Shown here: positions 27,079 through 35,914 of the stretch, piece after piece
How positions within the stretch are numbered: position 1 is the stretch's first letter
Layout: every line of letters begins with the position of its first letter
NCBI RefSeq assembly: GCF_036227205.1
Contig: NZ_CP109442.1
Coordinates: forward strand, 2,480,001-2,544,000
From: Amycolatopsis sp. NBC_01480
Lineage (GTDB): Bacteria > Actinomycetota > Actinomycetes > Mycobacteriales > Pseudonocardiaceae
DNA length: 64,000 nucleotides
Direction: 5' to 3'
Translations under genes and position numbers: made by a program
The notes under the pieces: model-generated
What the model saw: only the letters and a program-made list of their open reading frames with translations
Databases searched by the model: none
What the model was told of the DNA's origin: nothing

Positions 27079-28308
27079 ATGGACGGTACGGGGATCCTCG
27101 CCGACATCGCGACGCACTGGCACGTGTACCTGACCATGCCGTTCATCGCGGCGCTGATCGGCTACCTGACCAAACGGGTCGCGATCGAGATGATGTTCCG
27201 GCCGCTGGAGTTCGTCGGGATCAAACCGGTCTTCGGCTGGCAGGGCGTGATCCCGGCGAACGCCCGGCGGATGGCGACCACGGCCGTCGACCTGCTGACC
27301 AAGAACCTGCTTGATCCCCGCGAGGTCTTCGCCCGGCTCGACCCGGAGGAAATGCTCAAGGAACTCGAAACGCCCTTGCTCAAGGCCGTCGACGACGTCA
27401 CCCGCGAAGTTATGGAGACCTACCAGCCACGGCTGTGGGAGCTGCTCCCGACGCGAGCCCAGCAACTGCTCGTCGACCAGGTCCGCGCGCAGGCGCCCGA
27501 GGTCGTGAAGCGGCTGCTGCGTGAGGTCTCGGCCAACATCGACGACGTGCTCGACGTCAACGAGATGCTGATCAACGCCATGGTCCGCGACAAAACGCTC
27601 ACCTGCCGGCTGATCCGCGACGTCGCCACACCCGAGTTCCGCTTCATCGCGCGGTCCGGGATCTGGTTCGGGTTCCTGATCGGGCTGGTCCAGTTCGTCG
27701 CGTGGGCGCTGACGAAGGAGCCGCTGATCATGCCGATCTTCGGTTTCGTCACCGGCTTCGTCACGGACTGGCTGGCGCTCAAGATGATCTTCTACCCGCG
27801 TGAGCCGCGCCGGTTCGGCTTCTTCACCTGGCAGGGCATGTTCCAGAAACGCCGGATGCAGGTGGCCGCCGACTACGGCGCCCTGATCGCCGACGAGGTC
27901 CTCACCGTGCGGAACGTGATGGAGGCCGTGCTCACCGGGTCGCGCGCCGACCGGCTGTTCGCGCTCATCACCCGCGAGGTGCAGCGGACCATCGACGCGC
28001 AGGCGAGCATCGCGAAACCGCTCGTGGCACTGACCGTCGGCGGGCGGCAGTACCAGGAGATGAAAAAGGCCGCCGCCGCGAAAGCCATCGAGTACTTGCC
28101 CGAAACGGTGAAATACGTCGAGGGTTACGCCACCGACGCGCTCGACATCCGCAACACCGTCGTCACGAAGATGCGGCAGCTGACGCCGATCGAGTTCGAA
28201 GGAATCCTGCGCCCGGCCTTCAAGCAGGACGAATGGAAGCTCATCGCGGTCGGCGCGATCATCGGCGGACTGGTCGGCGAACTGCAGGTCCTGCTCCTGC
28301 TGCACTGA
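27079..28308 (+). CDS. DUF445 family membrane protein, copy 1
   Basis: This encodes 409 residues. An N-terminal TM segment (VYLTMPFIAALIGYLTKRVAIEMMFRP) and a C-terminal one (LIAVGAIIGGLVGELQVLLLL) frame a helical body. Two further hydrophobic stretches near 195-240 read GIWFGFLIGLVQFVAWAL and PIFGFVTGFVTDWLALKMI. DUF445 (YheB-like) proteins have no established biochemical role. It is the first of three tandem copies, followed within four bases by a degraded one and then by a second intact one. Confidence 0.85.
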   Translation: MDGTGILADIATHWHVYLTMPFIAALIGYLTKRVAIEMMFRPLEFVGIKPVFGWQGVIPANARRMATTAVDLLTKNLLDPREVFARLDPEEMLKELETPLLKAVDDVTREVMETYQPRLWELLPTRAQQLLVDQVRAQAPEVVKRLLREVSANIDDVLDVNEMLINAMVRDKTLTCRLIRDVATPEFRFIARSGIWFGFLIGLVQFVAWALTKEPLIMPIFGFVTGFVTDWLALKMIFYPREPRRFGFFTWQGMFQKRRMQVAADYGALIADEVLTVRNVMEAVLTGSRADRLFALITREVQRTIDAQASIAKPLVALTVGGRQYQEMKKAAAAKAIEYLPETVKYVEGYATDALDIRNTVVTKMRQLTPIEFEGILRPAFKQDEWKLIAVGAIIGGLVGELQVLLLLH

Positions 28309-28311
28309 ACC

Positions 28312-28749
28312 GTGCCGGCTGCCGTGCCGGGCGTGCTGCCGGCGAACGCCGAGCGGATGGAGACCTATCAAGCACATGGTCGTGACGAACCTGGTGCGGG
28401 ACAGGGCATTGCTGAACCGGCTGATCACGAAATCGCCGATCGTGCTGCCGCTGTTCGGCCTCGTCACGATTGCCGTCGGCACGAAACGATTCCAGGAAAT
28501 GAAACAGGCCGCCGCCTGAAAAGCGGCCGAACGCGTTCGGTGAGACCATCCGGCACGCCGAGCACTACGCGGTCAACGCGTTCGGCGTGCGCAACACGAT
28601 CGTCGAGGCGGACGCGCCGGCTGAACGCGCTGGAATTCGACCAGCTGTTGCGGCCGGCGTTCCGGCAGGACGAGTGGAAGCTGATCGCCGTCGGCGCGGT
28701 GATCGGCGGCCTGGCCGGCGAGCTGCAGGCGTTGCTGCTGCTGCACTGA
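28312..28749 (+). pseudogene. Decayed, shortened DUF445 copy between two intact paralogues
   Basis: The stretch holds fragments of a DUF445 gene in the correct order but with large gaps. GVLPANAERM is joined directly to ETYQ, which are about 100 residues apart in copy 1. A VRDRALLNRLI fragment, a PIVLPLFGLVT fragment, RFQEMKQAAA followed by a stop, and finally a nearly intact end, LEFDQLLRPAFRQDEWKLIAVGA, come next. Reading requires at least one frame change and crosses stop codons near 28517 and 28540. It is a relic of a third tandem copy reduced by repeated internal deletion. Confidence 0.85.
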
Positions 28750-28800
28750 ACCCGCCTTCGTGCGATACGGTTCGTCCGGCGAATGCGGGGAGGAGGCCGG

Positions 28801-30024
28801 GTGGACGCGGTCCTGGACGACCTCGCGCGGCACTGGCCGGTGTACGCCACGATGCCGTTCATCGCCGCGCTGATCGGTTACGTCACCAAGCGCGTCGCGA
28901 TCGAGATGATGTTCCGCCCGCTGGAGTTCGTCGGCATCAAGCCGTTCCTGGGCTGGCAGGGCGTGGTCCCCAAGCACGGCGGGCGGATGGCGGCGGTCGC
29001 CACCGAGCTGCTCACCGCGAACCTGCTGGACATCAACGAGGTGTTCGGCAAGATCGACCCGGTCATCATCACCCGCGAGCTGGAACAGCCGTTGCTGCGC
29101 GCCGTCGACGGCATCGCGCGCGACGTACTCGAGGAGCACCACCCCCGGCTGTGGGAGGTGCTGCCGACGCTGGCGCAGGAGATGCTGATCAAGCAGGTGC
29201 AGGCGTCGGCGCCGCGGCTGGTGCAGGAGTTCCTGGACGAGGTGCGCGACAACCTGGACGAGGTGCTCGACGTCCGGCACATGACCGTCGAGCGGCTGAC
29301 GCGGGACAAAGCGCTGCTGGTCCGGCTGATCCGCGAGACCTCGCGGCCGGAGATGACGTTCATCGCGCGCGCCGGGATCTTCTTCGGCTTCGGGCTCGGA
29401 GTGGTCCAGGCCATGGTCTGGGCGCTCACCCGCCAGCCGCTCGTGCTGCCGGTCTTCGGCGGCTGCATCGGCCTGTTCACCGACTGGCTGGCGATCAAGC
29501 TGATCTTCGTGCCGCGGGAGCCGGTGCGCGTCGGCCGCGTGATCCTGCAGGGCAAGTTCCAGCGCCGGCGCGCCGAGGTCGCCCGGCAGTACGGCGAGCT
29601 GATCGCCAACGAGGTGCTCACCGTGCCGAACCTGCTCGACGCGCTGCTGCGCGGGCCGAAGTCCGACCGGCTGGTGGCGATGGTCGAGCGGACCGTCGGG
29701 CACGCCGTGGACGAGCAGGCCAGCGTCGCGAAGCCGATGCTCGCGCTGGCCGTCGGCGGGCGGCGGCTGCAGGAGATGAAACACGCGGCGGCGACGCGGG
29801 CGCTGACCGACCTGCCGCAGACCGCCCGGTACGCCGAGGGCTACCTGACCGAGGCGATGGACGTCGCGAAAATGGTGGAGCAGCGGATGCTCGCGCTGAC
29901 CCCGCTGGAGTTCGAAGGGCTGCTGCGCCCGGCGTTCCGGCAGGACGAGTGGAAGCTGATCGCGGTCGGCGGCGTGATCGGCTTCCTGGTCGGCGAACTG
30001 CAGGTCCTGCTGATGCTCGGCTGA
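28801..30024 (+). CDS. DUF445 family membrane protein, copy 2
   Basis: I chose GTG 28801 over an in-frame ATG 18 bases earlier because ggggaggagg lies directly before it and the N-terminus then aligns with copy 1; this gives 407 residues. It has the same elements as copy 1: VYATMPFIAALIGYVTKRVAIEMMFRP, GIFFGFGLGVVQAMVWAL, FGGCIGLFTDWLAIKLIF and the closing DEWKLIAVGGVIGFLVGELQVLL. The two intact copies share long identical runs at both ends, so they arose by tandem duplication. Function is unknown. Confidence 0.85.
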   Translation: MDAVLDDLARHWPVYATMPFIAALIGYVTKRVAIEMMFRPLEFVGIKPFLGWQGVVPKHGGRMAAVATELLTANLLDINEVFGKIDPVIITRELEQPLLRAVDGIARDVLEEHHPRLWEVLPTLAQEMLIKQVQASAPRLVQEFLDEVRDNLDEVLDVRHMTVERLTRDKALLVRLIRETSRPEMTFIARAGIFFGFGLGVVQAMVWALTRQPLVLPVFGGCIGLFTDWLAIKLIFVPREPVRVGRVILQGKFQRRRAEVARQYGELIANEVLTVPNLLDALLRGPKSDRLVAMVERTVGHAVDEQASVAKPMLALAVGGRRLQEMKHAAATRALTDLPQTARYAEGYLTEAMDVAKMVEQRMLALTPLEFEGLLRPAFRQDEWKLIAVGGVIGFLVGELQVLLMLG

Positions 30025-30074
30025 GTTCGGCGGTTGCCCACACCCGGCTCACCCCGAGTGGCTACCGTGAACGC

Positions 30075-31397
30075 GTGCCGCCCGAACCCCAGCAGCAGCT
30101 GCCCGCCGTCCACGAGGCCTACCTGCCTCGCGAGCACGCGCTCCACCGGCCGCGGCACGGCAAGCGGCAGATGACGGCGCTGGTCGCCGCGCTGCTGTTC
30201 TTCACCACGCCGACGCTGCTGTGGGTGTTCGGGGTCCGGCCCGGCGAGATCGAGAACCACAAGCTCGCTAGCTTCCCGAGCCTGGCCGGCGGGTTCAACT
30301 TCTTCACCGACCTGCCGACCTGGGCCACCGACCAGCTTTCGTTCCGGGCCGGCGCGATCGCGGCCGCCGACGGCATCAGCCGCAGCCTCTTCGGCGAGGA
30401 CGCGCCGCTCGACCAGGGCCCGGCCGCCAACGCGGGCCCGATCCCCGCGCCGCCGCTGCAGCAGCCGAGCGCGCCGAACACCGGCCCGACGGCGCCGAGC
30501 CTGCCCGGCAGCAGCCAGGCCGGCTACCGCAAAGTGGTGCAGGGCCTGGACGGCTGGCTGTACTACGGCTACGACGCCGAGGCCAAGTGCACGCCGACGC
30601 AGGACATCGACACCACGCTGAAGAAGGTCAACGAGCTGCGGGCCGCAGTGGAGGCGTCGGGGCGGAAGTTCGAATTCGTGGTGACGCCGGACAAGTCGAC
30701 GATGGTGCCGCAGTTCCTGCCCGGCAGCTACCCGGGCAAGGAGTGCTCGCAGGCCGCGGCGCCGAACGACTGGTACAAGATGACCACCGTCGGCCGCTCG
30801 CTGGACCTGCGCCCGGCGCTGGCGGCGTCCGCGGCGCGCGTCGGCCGCCCGATCTACGCGCCGAACGACACGCACTGGCGGGACGAGGGCGGGCTGGTCC
30901 TCACCCGCGCGCTGGCGGAGGCGATCCAGCCCGGCAGCACCAGTTCGTGGATGTCCACCCCGGACGGCCAGTACGACGCCATCGCCGATCTGCCGCTGCT
31001 GCTCGGTAAGTCGGGCGTGAAGACGAACACGCAGTACAGCCTGCTCCCGGACGGCGTCACCGATCGCGCCACGGGCTTCATCGGCAGCATCGACCAGCCG
31101 GTGCAGCGCAAGTCCGGCCCCCTCGACGGCACCGTGAACAAACCGACCCTGATCTACGGCGACTCGTTCAGCCTGGCGTCTTCGCGGTACCTGGACGCGG
31201 CGTTCACGAACCTGACCTACCTCGCCTACTCCACCGACAAGACCACGCAGGCCGGCGCGGTGGACCAGTTCGTGAACTCGCAGGTGGTCGTGCTGGAAGC
31301 GGTGGAGCGCAACGTCGCCGGCGGGCTGGTGCCATTCACCGACGACGGGTTCATTTCGGCGGTCAAGACGGCGCTGGCCGCACACCCGGTGCGGTGA
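30075..31397 (+). CDS. AlgX/AlgJ-like SGNH-hydrolase (polysaccharide O-acetylation protein)
   Basis: The 440 residues start at a GTG. A single TM helix lies at about 34-54 (MTALVAALLFFTTPTLLWVFGV), with the rest outside the cell. The catalytic motifs of the AlgX/AlgJ clan are present: NDTHWRDEGG (Asp-x-His-Trp) near residue 265 and YGDSFSLASSRYL (nucleophile Ser) near 360. RKVVQGLDGWLYYGYDAEAKC begins the domain. Such proteins place acetyl groups from an MBOAT partner on extracellular polysaccharides; an MBOAT gene lies 17 kb upstream. It follows a DUF445 gene by 50 bases and may share its transcript. Confidence 0.85.
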   Translation: MPPEPQQQLPAVHEAYLPREHALHRPRHGKRQMTALVAALLFFTTPTLLWVFGVRPGEIENHKLASFPSLAGGFNFFTDLPTWATDQLSFRAGAIAAADGISRSLFGEDAPLDQGPAANAGPIPAPPLQQPSAPNTGPTAPSLPGSSQAGYRKVVQGLDGWLYYGYDAEAKCTPTQDIDTTLKKVNELRAAVEASGRKFEFVVTPDKSTMVPQFLPGSYPGKECSQAAAPNDWYKMTTVGRSLDLRPALAASAARVGRPIYAPNDTHWRDEGGLVLTRALAEAIQPGSTSSWMSTPDGQYDAIADLPLLLGKSGVKTNTQYSLLPDGVTDRATGFIGSIDQPVQRKSGPLDGTVNKPTLIYGDSFSLASSRYLDAAFTNLTYLAYSTDKTTQAGAVDQFVNSQVVVLEAVERNVAGGLVPFTDDGFISAVKTALAAHPVR

Positions 31398-31450
31398 GTA
31401 GTGCTACTCAATCCGGGCTAAAACGCCCACCCGAAGATCATCAGGATGTG

Positions 31451-31840
31451 ATGATCGATTTCATGAAAAAGCCGAACATTCTCGCATCCACGCTGGTCAT
31501 CGCCGCTGCCTTCCTCGGCGGAGCCGCCCTTACCGCGCCCGCAGCCTCGGCCGTCCAGGGCTGCACCGACCACGGCGACTACCGCAACTGCCGCACCGAC
31601 GCCAACGGCGGATTCGTCAGCGTCACCGCCTACCCGGCCGGCATCGTCAAGGCGGCCAAGAGCTCCCCGCAGGACGTCTGGATCGACAGCAACCAGGCCA
31701 ACCACCTCGCCGTCGGCCAGGGCTACACCCAGTTCACGCCGCGTCAGGGCGGGCTGCGCTACCGCGCCTGCGCGTGGTTCCAGAACCCGATCACGTACAA
31801 CCAGGAAGTCGTCTGCACGGCTTGGGTGCAGGGGTACTGA
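31451..31840 (+). CDS. Small secreted protein with four cysteines, unknown function
   Basis: The 129 residues start at ATG 31451, five bases after an aggat ribosome site. The signal peptide KKPNILASTLVIAAAFLGG is followed by an AxA site (AASA-VQG) near residue 34. The mature 95 residues contain four Cys (QGCTDHGDYRNCRT early, RACAWF and VVCTAW late), which could form two disulfides. I know no matching family. It ends 11 bases before the converging zinc-transport operon. Confidence 0.65.
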   Translation: MIDFMKKPNILASTLVIAAAFLGGAALTAPAASAVQGCTDHGDYRNCRTDANGGFVSVTAYPAGIVKAAKSSPQDVWIDSNQANHLAVGQGYTQFTPRQGGLRYRACAWFQNPITYNQEVVCTAWVQGY

Positions 31841-31851
31841 CCCGGCTCCGC

Positions 31852-32745
31852 TCAGCCGACCGGGACCGGTGCCGTTTCAACGGCATCGGCCGGTCGGGAG
31901 CGGACGCCGGTGCGGCGGTCGCGGGCCCAGGCGATCAAGCGGCAGACCAGATAGATCAGGAACGAGATCGCCGTGACGAAGGCGCTCACCGGTTTCCCCG
32001 GAGCCAGCGACAGCACGATCCCTCCCAGCGCAGCGACCTCCGCGAAGACCACCGAAAGCACCGTGGCACGCAGGGGGCTCGCCGTCACGCGGGCGGCGGC
32101 CGCGGCTGGGGTCACCATCAGGGCGACCACCAGCAGGGAGCCGACGATCTGCACGCTCAGCGCCGTCGAAACGCCCACCAGCAGGGCGAAAACCACGGTC
32201 AACGTCTTCACCGGCACGCCGCGCGCGACGGCGACGTTGCGGTCCACGCTGGCGAACAGCAGCGGCCGGTACACGCACGCGAGCACCAGCAGCACGGCCG
32301 CCGCCGAGATGACCAGCGCCGTCAGATTGGTGCTGTCCACGGTGATGATCTGGCCGGTCAGGATGCCGAACTTGTTCGCCGACCGTCCTTTGTAGAACGA
32401 CAGCAGCAGCACACCCATGCCGAGGCCGAAGGACAGGATCACGCCGATCACGGAGTCGCGGTCGGCGTCGCGGGTGCCGAGGATGCCGAGCAGCAGGGCG
32501 GCGGCCACGGCGCCGGCCAGTGCGCCGTACTCCACGCCGACGCCGATCAGCAGGGCGCCGGCCGCGCCGGTGAACGCCAGCTCCGACGTGCCGTGCACGG
32601 CGAACGACATCCGGCGCATCACGATCAGCGGGCCGAGGATCCCGGCGACCAGGCCGAGCACAGCGGCCGCGATCAGCGCCGTCTGCACGCTCGGCAGTGC
32701 GGTGATCAGCTGCCAGGTCTTGGCGAAGTCGAACATGCCGTCCAC
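31852..32745 (-). CDS. znuB: Zinc-type ABC transporter permease
   Basis: The 297-residue ABC-3 family permease has about eight TM helices. LGLVAGILGPLIVMRRMSFAVHGTSELAFTGAAGAL near the start and GRSANKFGILTGQII in the middle are typical of ZnuB/MntB proteins. It forms the membrane channel of the importer with the ATPase and binding protein encoded just upstream. It is the last gene of the operon, three bases after znuC. The C-terminal 25 residues are charged and cytosolic. Confidence 0.92.
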   Translation of the reverse strand: MDGMFDFAKTWQLITALPSVQTALIAAAVLGLVAGILGPLIVMRRMSFAVHGTSELAFTGAAGALLIGVGVEYGALAGAVAAALLLGILGTRDADRDSVIGVILSFGLGMGVLLLSFYKGRSANKFGILTGQIITVDSTNLTALVISAAAVLLVLACVYRPLLFASVDRNVAVARGVPVKTLTVVFALLVGVSTALSVQIVGSLLVVALMVTPAAAAARVTASPLRATVLSVVFAEVAALGGIVLSLAPGKPVSAFVTAISFLIYLVCRLIAWARDRRTGVRSRPADAVETAPVPVG

Positions 32746-32748
32746 AAC

Positions 32749-33585
32749 TCAGCCTGCAACTTCCTGTTCGTGGTGGTGCGGTTCGTCCTCGCACAACGCG
32801 CTCTGCGCGCCGGCGATGTGGATCTGCCCGCCGACGCGCAGCACCTCGATCCGCGTCCCGTACAGCTCGGACAGCGCCTCGGTGTTCATCACCTCGTCGG
32901 GCTTGCCGATGCGGAACTGCCCGTTCACCAGGTAGAGCACGCGGTCGACGAACGACAGCACCGGGTTGATCTCGTGCGTCACGAACAACACGGCGGTGTC
33001 CGCTTCCCGGCGGCGGCGGTCGATCAATTCGCTCACCGCGCGCTGGTGCGCCAGGTCGAGCGAGAGCAACGGCTCGTCGCACAGCAGCACGGACGGGTCG
33101 CCGACCAGTGCTTGCGCCACCCGCAGCCGCTGCTGCTCGCCGCCGGAAAGCCGGCCGACGGGCTGCCTCGCGTACGCCGTGGCGCCGACGGCCTCGATCG
33201 CTTCGGCGACCCGGCGCCGCCGGGCCCCGTGACCGAACAGGCCCGGTCCCCAGCGGTGCCCGTCGAGGCCGAGGCCGACGAGGTCGACGCCGCGCAGCGT
33301 CAGCGCGTCGTCGATCGCGCGCTGCTGCGGGATGTAGCCGACCTTGCGGTTGGCGCCGCCCGGGCGGCCGCCCGCGATCTCGACGCTGCCCGACGACAAG
33401 CTCTGCATGCCCAGCAACGCCTTCAGCAGGCTGCTCTTGCCGGAGCCGTTGGGGCCCAGGACCGCCAGGAACTCGCCCGGCTCGACGTCGAGGTCCAGGC
33501 CGGACCAGAGGGTGCGGCGGCCGAACGCCAGTCCCGCCCCGCGGACGCGGACCGCGGGGCGGACCGGCGAAAGCGCGGCGGACAT
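32749..33585 (-). CDS. znuC: Zinc-type ABC transporter ATP-binding protein
   Basis: The 278 residues carry Walker A GPNGSGKSS near residue 44, the ABC signature RLSGGEQQRLRVAQAL and Walker B VLLCDEPLLSLD, followed by the switch His in VLFVTHEINPV. The C-terminal tail is His/Glu-rich (EDEPHHHEQE), consistent with a metal-handling transporter. Its ATG overlaps the end of the znuA gene (TGATG), so the three subunits are translated together. Confidence 0.92.
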   Translation of the reverse strand: MSAALSPVRPAVRVRGAGLAFGRRTLWSGLDLDVEPGEFLAVLGPNGSGKSSLLKALLGMQSLSSGSVEIAGGRPGGANRKVGYIPQQRAIDDALTLRGVDLVGLGLDGHRWGPGLFGHGARRRRVAEAIEAVGATAYARQPVGRLSGGEQQRLRVAQALVGDPSVLLCDEPLLSLDLAHQRAVSELIDRRRREADTAVLFVTHEINPVLSFVDRVLYLVNGQFRIGKPDEVMNTEALSELYGTRIEVLRVGGQIHIAGAQSALCEDEPHHHEQEVAG

Positions 33586-34505
33586 CAGCTGTTCAGCGCC
33601 CCGGACAGCGAGTCCACTTCCTTGGTCATCCAGTCAATGTAGCCCGTGACATTCGCCGGCAGCGTCTCGGCCACATCGACCACGGCGACCCCGGACGACT
33701 TCGCCTCGGCGACGACCTGCTGGGTCAGCGGGGTGACCGTCTGGACGTTGTTGACCAGCGCCTTCACCTGCTTGCCCTTGATCAGCTGGGTGAACTGGCT
33801 GACCGCGGCGGCGGGCACGTCGGTCTCGTTCTCCACCGCGTCGGAGAACGCCTTCGGCGTCGCGTCGGTGATCTTGGCGCTCTCCAGCAGGTAGTGCGCC
33901 ACCGGCTCGGTGACCACGACCTTGGTGCCCGGGTGCGCGGCGCCGACGTCGACGGCCTTCTTCAACAGCCCCGCGACCTGGCCGTTGAACGCCTTCGCGT
34001 TGTCCAGGAACAGCTGCTTGGACGCGGGCTGGATCTCGCCGAGCGCGTTCGCGACCTGGTCGGCGACCTTCTCGACGCCGGGCAGGTCGTACCAGATGTG
34101 CTCGTTCTCGTCGCCGGTCGCGGCGATGTCGTAGGCGACGAGCTTCTTGGCACCACTGGCCTGCGCGGTCAGCTTGCCGAAGAAGTCGTCGTAACCGCCG
34201 CCGTTGGCGAGCGTGAGCTGGGCGGTCTGCGCGGCGAGCGCGTCGTCCGCCGTCGACTCGTACGAGTGCGGGTCGGCCGAAGGGTCGTGGATGATCGACT
34301 TGACCTGGACCTTGTCGCCCCCGACGGCCGACACGACGCTGCCCCACACGTCGGTGGCGGCGACGGCCTTGATCTGGCCGCCCGAGCCCGAGCCGGGGCC
34401 GGAGCCCGAGCCGCCCGAGGAGCCGGTGCTGGAGCAGGCGCCGAGCGCGAACAAGGTCAGAGCCGAAGCGGCGGCGAGCACGCTCCTGGTGCGGCGGGAA
34501 CTCAT
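33585..34505 (-). CDS. znuA: Zinc-binding lipoprotein of the ABC importer
   Basis: This encodes 306 residues. The signal peptide ends in a lipobox (LFALGAC-S) near residue 24, followed by a Gly/Ser linker of about 20 residues. The cluster A-I fold shows AVAATDVWGSVVSAVGGD, the metal His in SADPHSYESTADD, a second in ENEHIWYDLPGVEKVADQVA and a third in VAHYLLESA. It lacks the long His-rich loop of some ZnuA proteins. The start is supported by aggagag. A Zur-like palindrome lies 35 bases upstream, so zinc is the likely substrate, with manganese the alternative. Confidence 0.9.
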   Translation of the reverse strand: MSSRRTRSVLAAASALTLFALGACSSTGSSGGSGSGPGSGSGGQIKAVAATDVWGSVVSAVGGDKVQVKSIIHDPSADPHSYESTADDALAAQTAQLTLANGGGYDDFFGKLTAQASGAKKLVAYDIAATGDENEHIWYDLPGVEKVADQVANALGEIQPASKQLFLDNAKAFNGQVAGLLKKAVDVGAAHPGTKVVVTEPVAHYLLESAKITDATPKAFSDAVENETDVPAAAVSQFTQLIKGKQVKALVNNVQTVTPLTQQVVAEAKSSGVAVVDVAETLPANVTGYIDWMTKEVDSLSGALNS

Positions 34506-34539
34506 CGAGCACTCTCCTGGTTCGGGACTGAACAGCTAA

Positions 34540-34554
34540 TGGAAACCGTTGTCA
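34540..34554 (-). promoter_or_regulatory. Zur-like box upstream of the zinc importer operon
   Basis: TGGAAACCGTTGTCA has the symmetric form TGnnAACnGTTnnCA, 10 of 14 non-central bases pairing. It resembles actinobacterial Zur operators (an AT-rich TGAAAATGATTTTCA type). It lies 35 bases before znuA and in the promoter zone shared with the divergent LacI gene. No zur gene is in the window. Confidence 0.42.
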
Positions 34555-34671
34555 GATTCACTTTACCCCATCCGGATGACAACGCCGCTCGACCGGGTGC
34601 GGGATCCCCGTCTCGTCACTGTGCGGATCGAGACCCTCACCACAGGGGTGTCGCTTCTGGAAAACGATCTG

Positions 34672-34684
34672 AACCGTTACGGTT
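34672..34684 (+). promoter_or_regulatory. Palindrome just before the LacI gene start
   Basis: aaccgt-t-acggtt has perfect six-base arms about one central base and ends five bases before the chosen ATG at 34690. LacI family operators are often palindromes of this length, so it may serve autoregulation. It would then overlap the translation start region, which is unusual for a ribosome site. Confidence 0.4.
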
Positions 34685-34689
34685 TGCTG

Positions 34690-35790
34690 ATGGGACGTCC
34701 TATTCGCACCCGGAGGCAGGCGACACTGGCGTCGCTCGCGGCGGAACTCGGGGTGTCCAGGACCACCGTTTCCAATGCTTACAACCGGCCGGACCAGCTT
34801 TCCCCGGAACTACGCCGGCGCGTCCTCGAGACCGCGCGGCGGCTCGGTTATCCCGGTCCCGACCCGGTGGCCCGTTCGCTGCGCACGCGCAAAGCGGGCG
34901 CCGTCGGGCTGCTGCTGACCGAGAACCTCTCCTACGCGTTCCGCGACCCGGCCGCCGTCGGCGTGCTGGAAGGGCTCGCCCTCGCCTGCGAGGACGCCGG
35001 GGTCGGCCTGCACCTGGTGCCCGCGAGCCCGGGGCGCGAGGACGTCGCGGCCGTGCACCGCGCCGGGGTCGACGGTTTTGTCGTCTACTCCGTGCCGGAC
35101 GACGACCCGCACCTGGCCGCGGTGCTGGAACGCCCGGTGCCGACGGTGATCATCGACCAGCCCCGCGTCGAGGGTGTGGACCGCGTCGGCCCGGACGACG
35201 CCGCCGCCGTCACCAAGCTCGCCGGGCACCTCGTGTCACTGGGCCACCGCCAGGTCGGGGTGCTCTGCATGCGCCTCGGCCGCGAGCGCAACGACGACTT
35301 CGTCGACCCGCAGCGCCAGAGCAGCGCCCACTTCCACGTGCAGCGCACCCGGCTGGAGGCGCTGGCCGCGGCCTTCTCCGAGGCCGGGGTCGATTGGGCG
35401 AGCGTGCCAGTGGTCGAGCGCTTCGACCACACGGTGGACGACGGCGCGTCCGGCGCCCGCCAGCTGCTCGACGCGTACCCGCAGGTCACGGCCCTGATCT
35501 GCACCTCCGACATCCTCGCGCTCGGCGCGCTGGCCGAGGCCGAGCGACGCGGCCTGCGCGTGCCGCTGGACCTGACCGTCACCGGCTTCGACGGCATCTC
35601 CGAGGCCGAGCGCTCCGGCCTCACCACCGTCCACCAGCCGGTGCTGGAGAAGGGCAAGGTGGCCGGGCGGCTGCTGCTCGGCTCGGCCGAGCGGGTCGGC
35701 CCGAAGGTGATCACCCTGCCCACCGAGCTGCGGATCGGCCGCACCTCGGCGCCGCCGCGCACAGTCGAGGAGCCCTGGTTCGGCGGCTGA
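34690..35790 (+). CDS. LacI family transcriptional regulator
   Basis: The 366 residues from ATG 34690 begin with the LacI HTH (TRRQATLASLAAELGVSRTTVSNAYNRPDQLSPELRRRVLETARRLGY). Earlier in-frame starts at 34549 and 34576 would add up to 47 residues before the HTH, which is not usual. The sensor domain shows GLLLTENLSYAFRDPAAVGVLEGLA and ends TVTGFDGISEAERSGLTTVHQP, typical of the periplasmic-binding-like fold. It is divergent from the zinc operon. Its target is unknown; no sugar operon adjoins it. Confidence 0.87.
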   Translation: MGRPIRTRRQATLASLAAELGVSRTTVSNAYNRPDQLSPELRRRVLETARRLGYPGPDPVARSLRTRKAGAVGLLLTENLSYAFRDPAAVGVLEGLALACEDAGVGLHLVPASPGREDVAAVHRAGVDGFVVYSVPDDDPHLAAVLERPVPTVIIDQPRVEGVDRVGPDDAAAVTKLAGHLVSLGHRQVGVLCMRLGRERNDDFVDPQRQSSAHFHVQRTRLEALAAAFSEAGVDWASVPVVERFDHTVDDGASGARQLLDAYPQVTALICTSDILALGALAEAERRGLRVPLDLTVTGFDGISEAERSGLTTVHQPVLEKGKVAGRLLLGSAERVGPKVITLPTELRIGRTSAPPRTVEEPWFGG

Positions 35791-35914
35791 GACCGCGCGC
35801 CAGGCCCCCTGATTCACCGTGACTTCGCACCTATCGCATTGTGTCCGGGGCCTCGGCCGGGTTCCATGAGAGGGACCGCCCGCGTAGTCGGGGAAGTGTG
35901 GCCGGAAGGTGACC

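Noticed and set aside
28587..30074. Long plus-strand ORF running into the AlgX-like gene from far upstream
   Set aside because: The upstream half is a shadow of the DUF445 genes in another frame (Arg/Ala/Gly-rich, no domain). Only the part from GTG 30075 shows real protein features.
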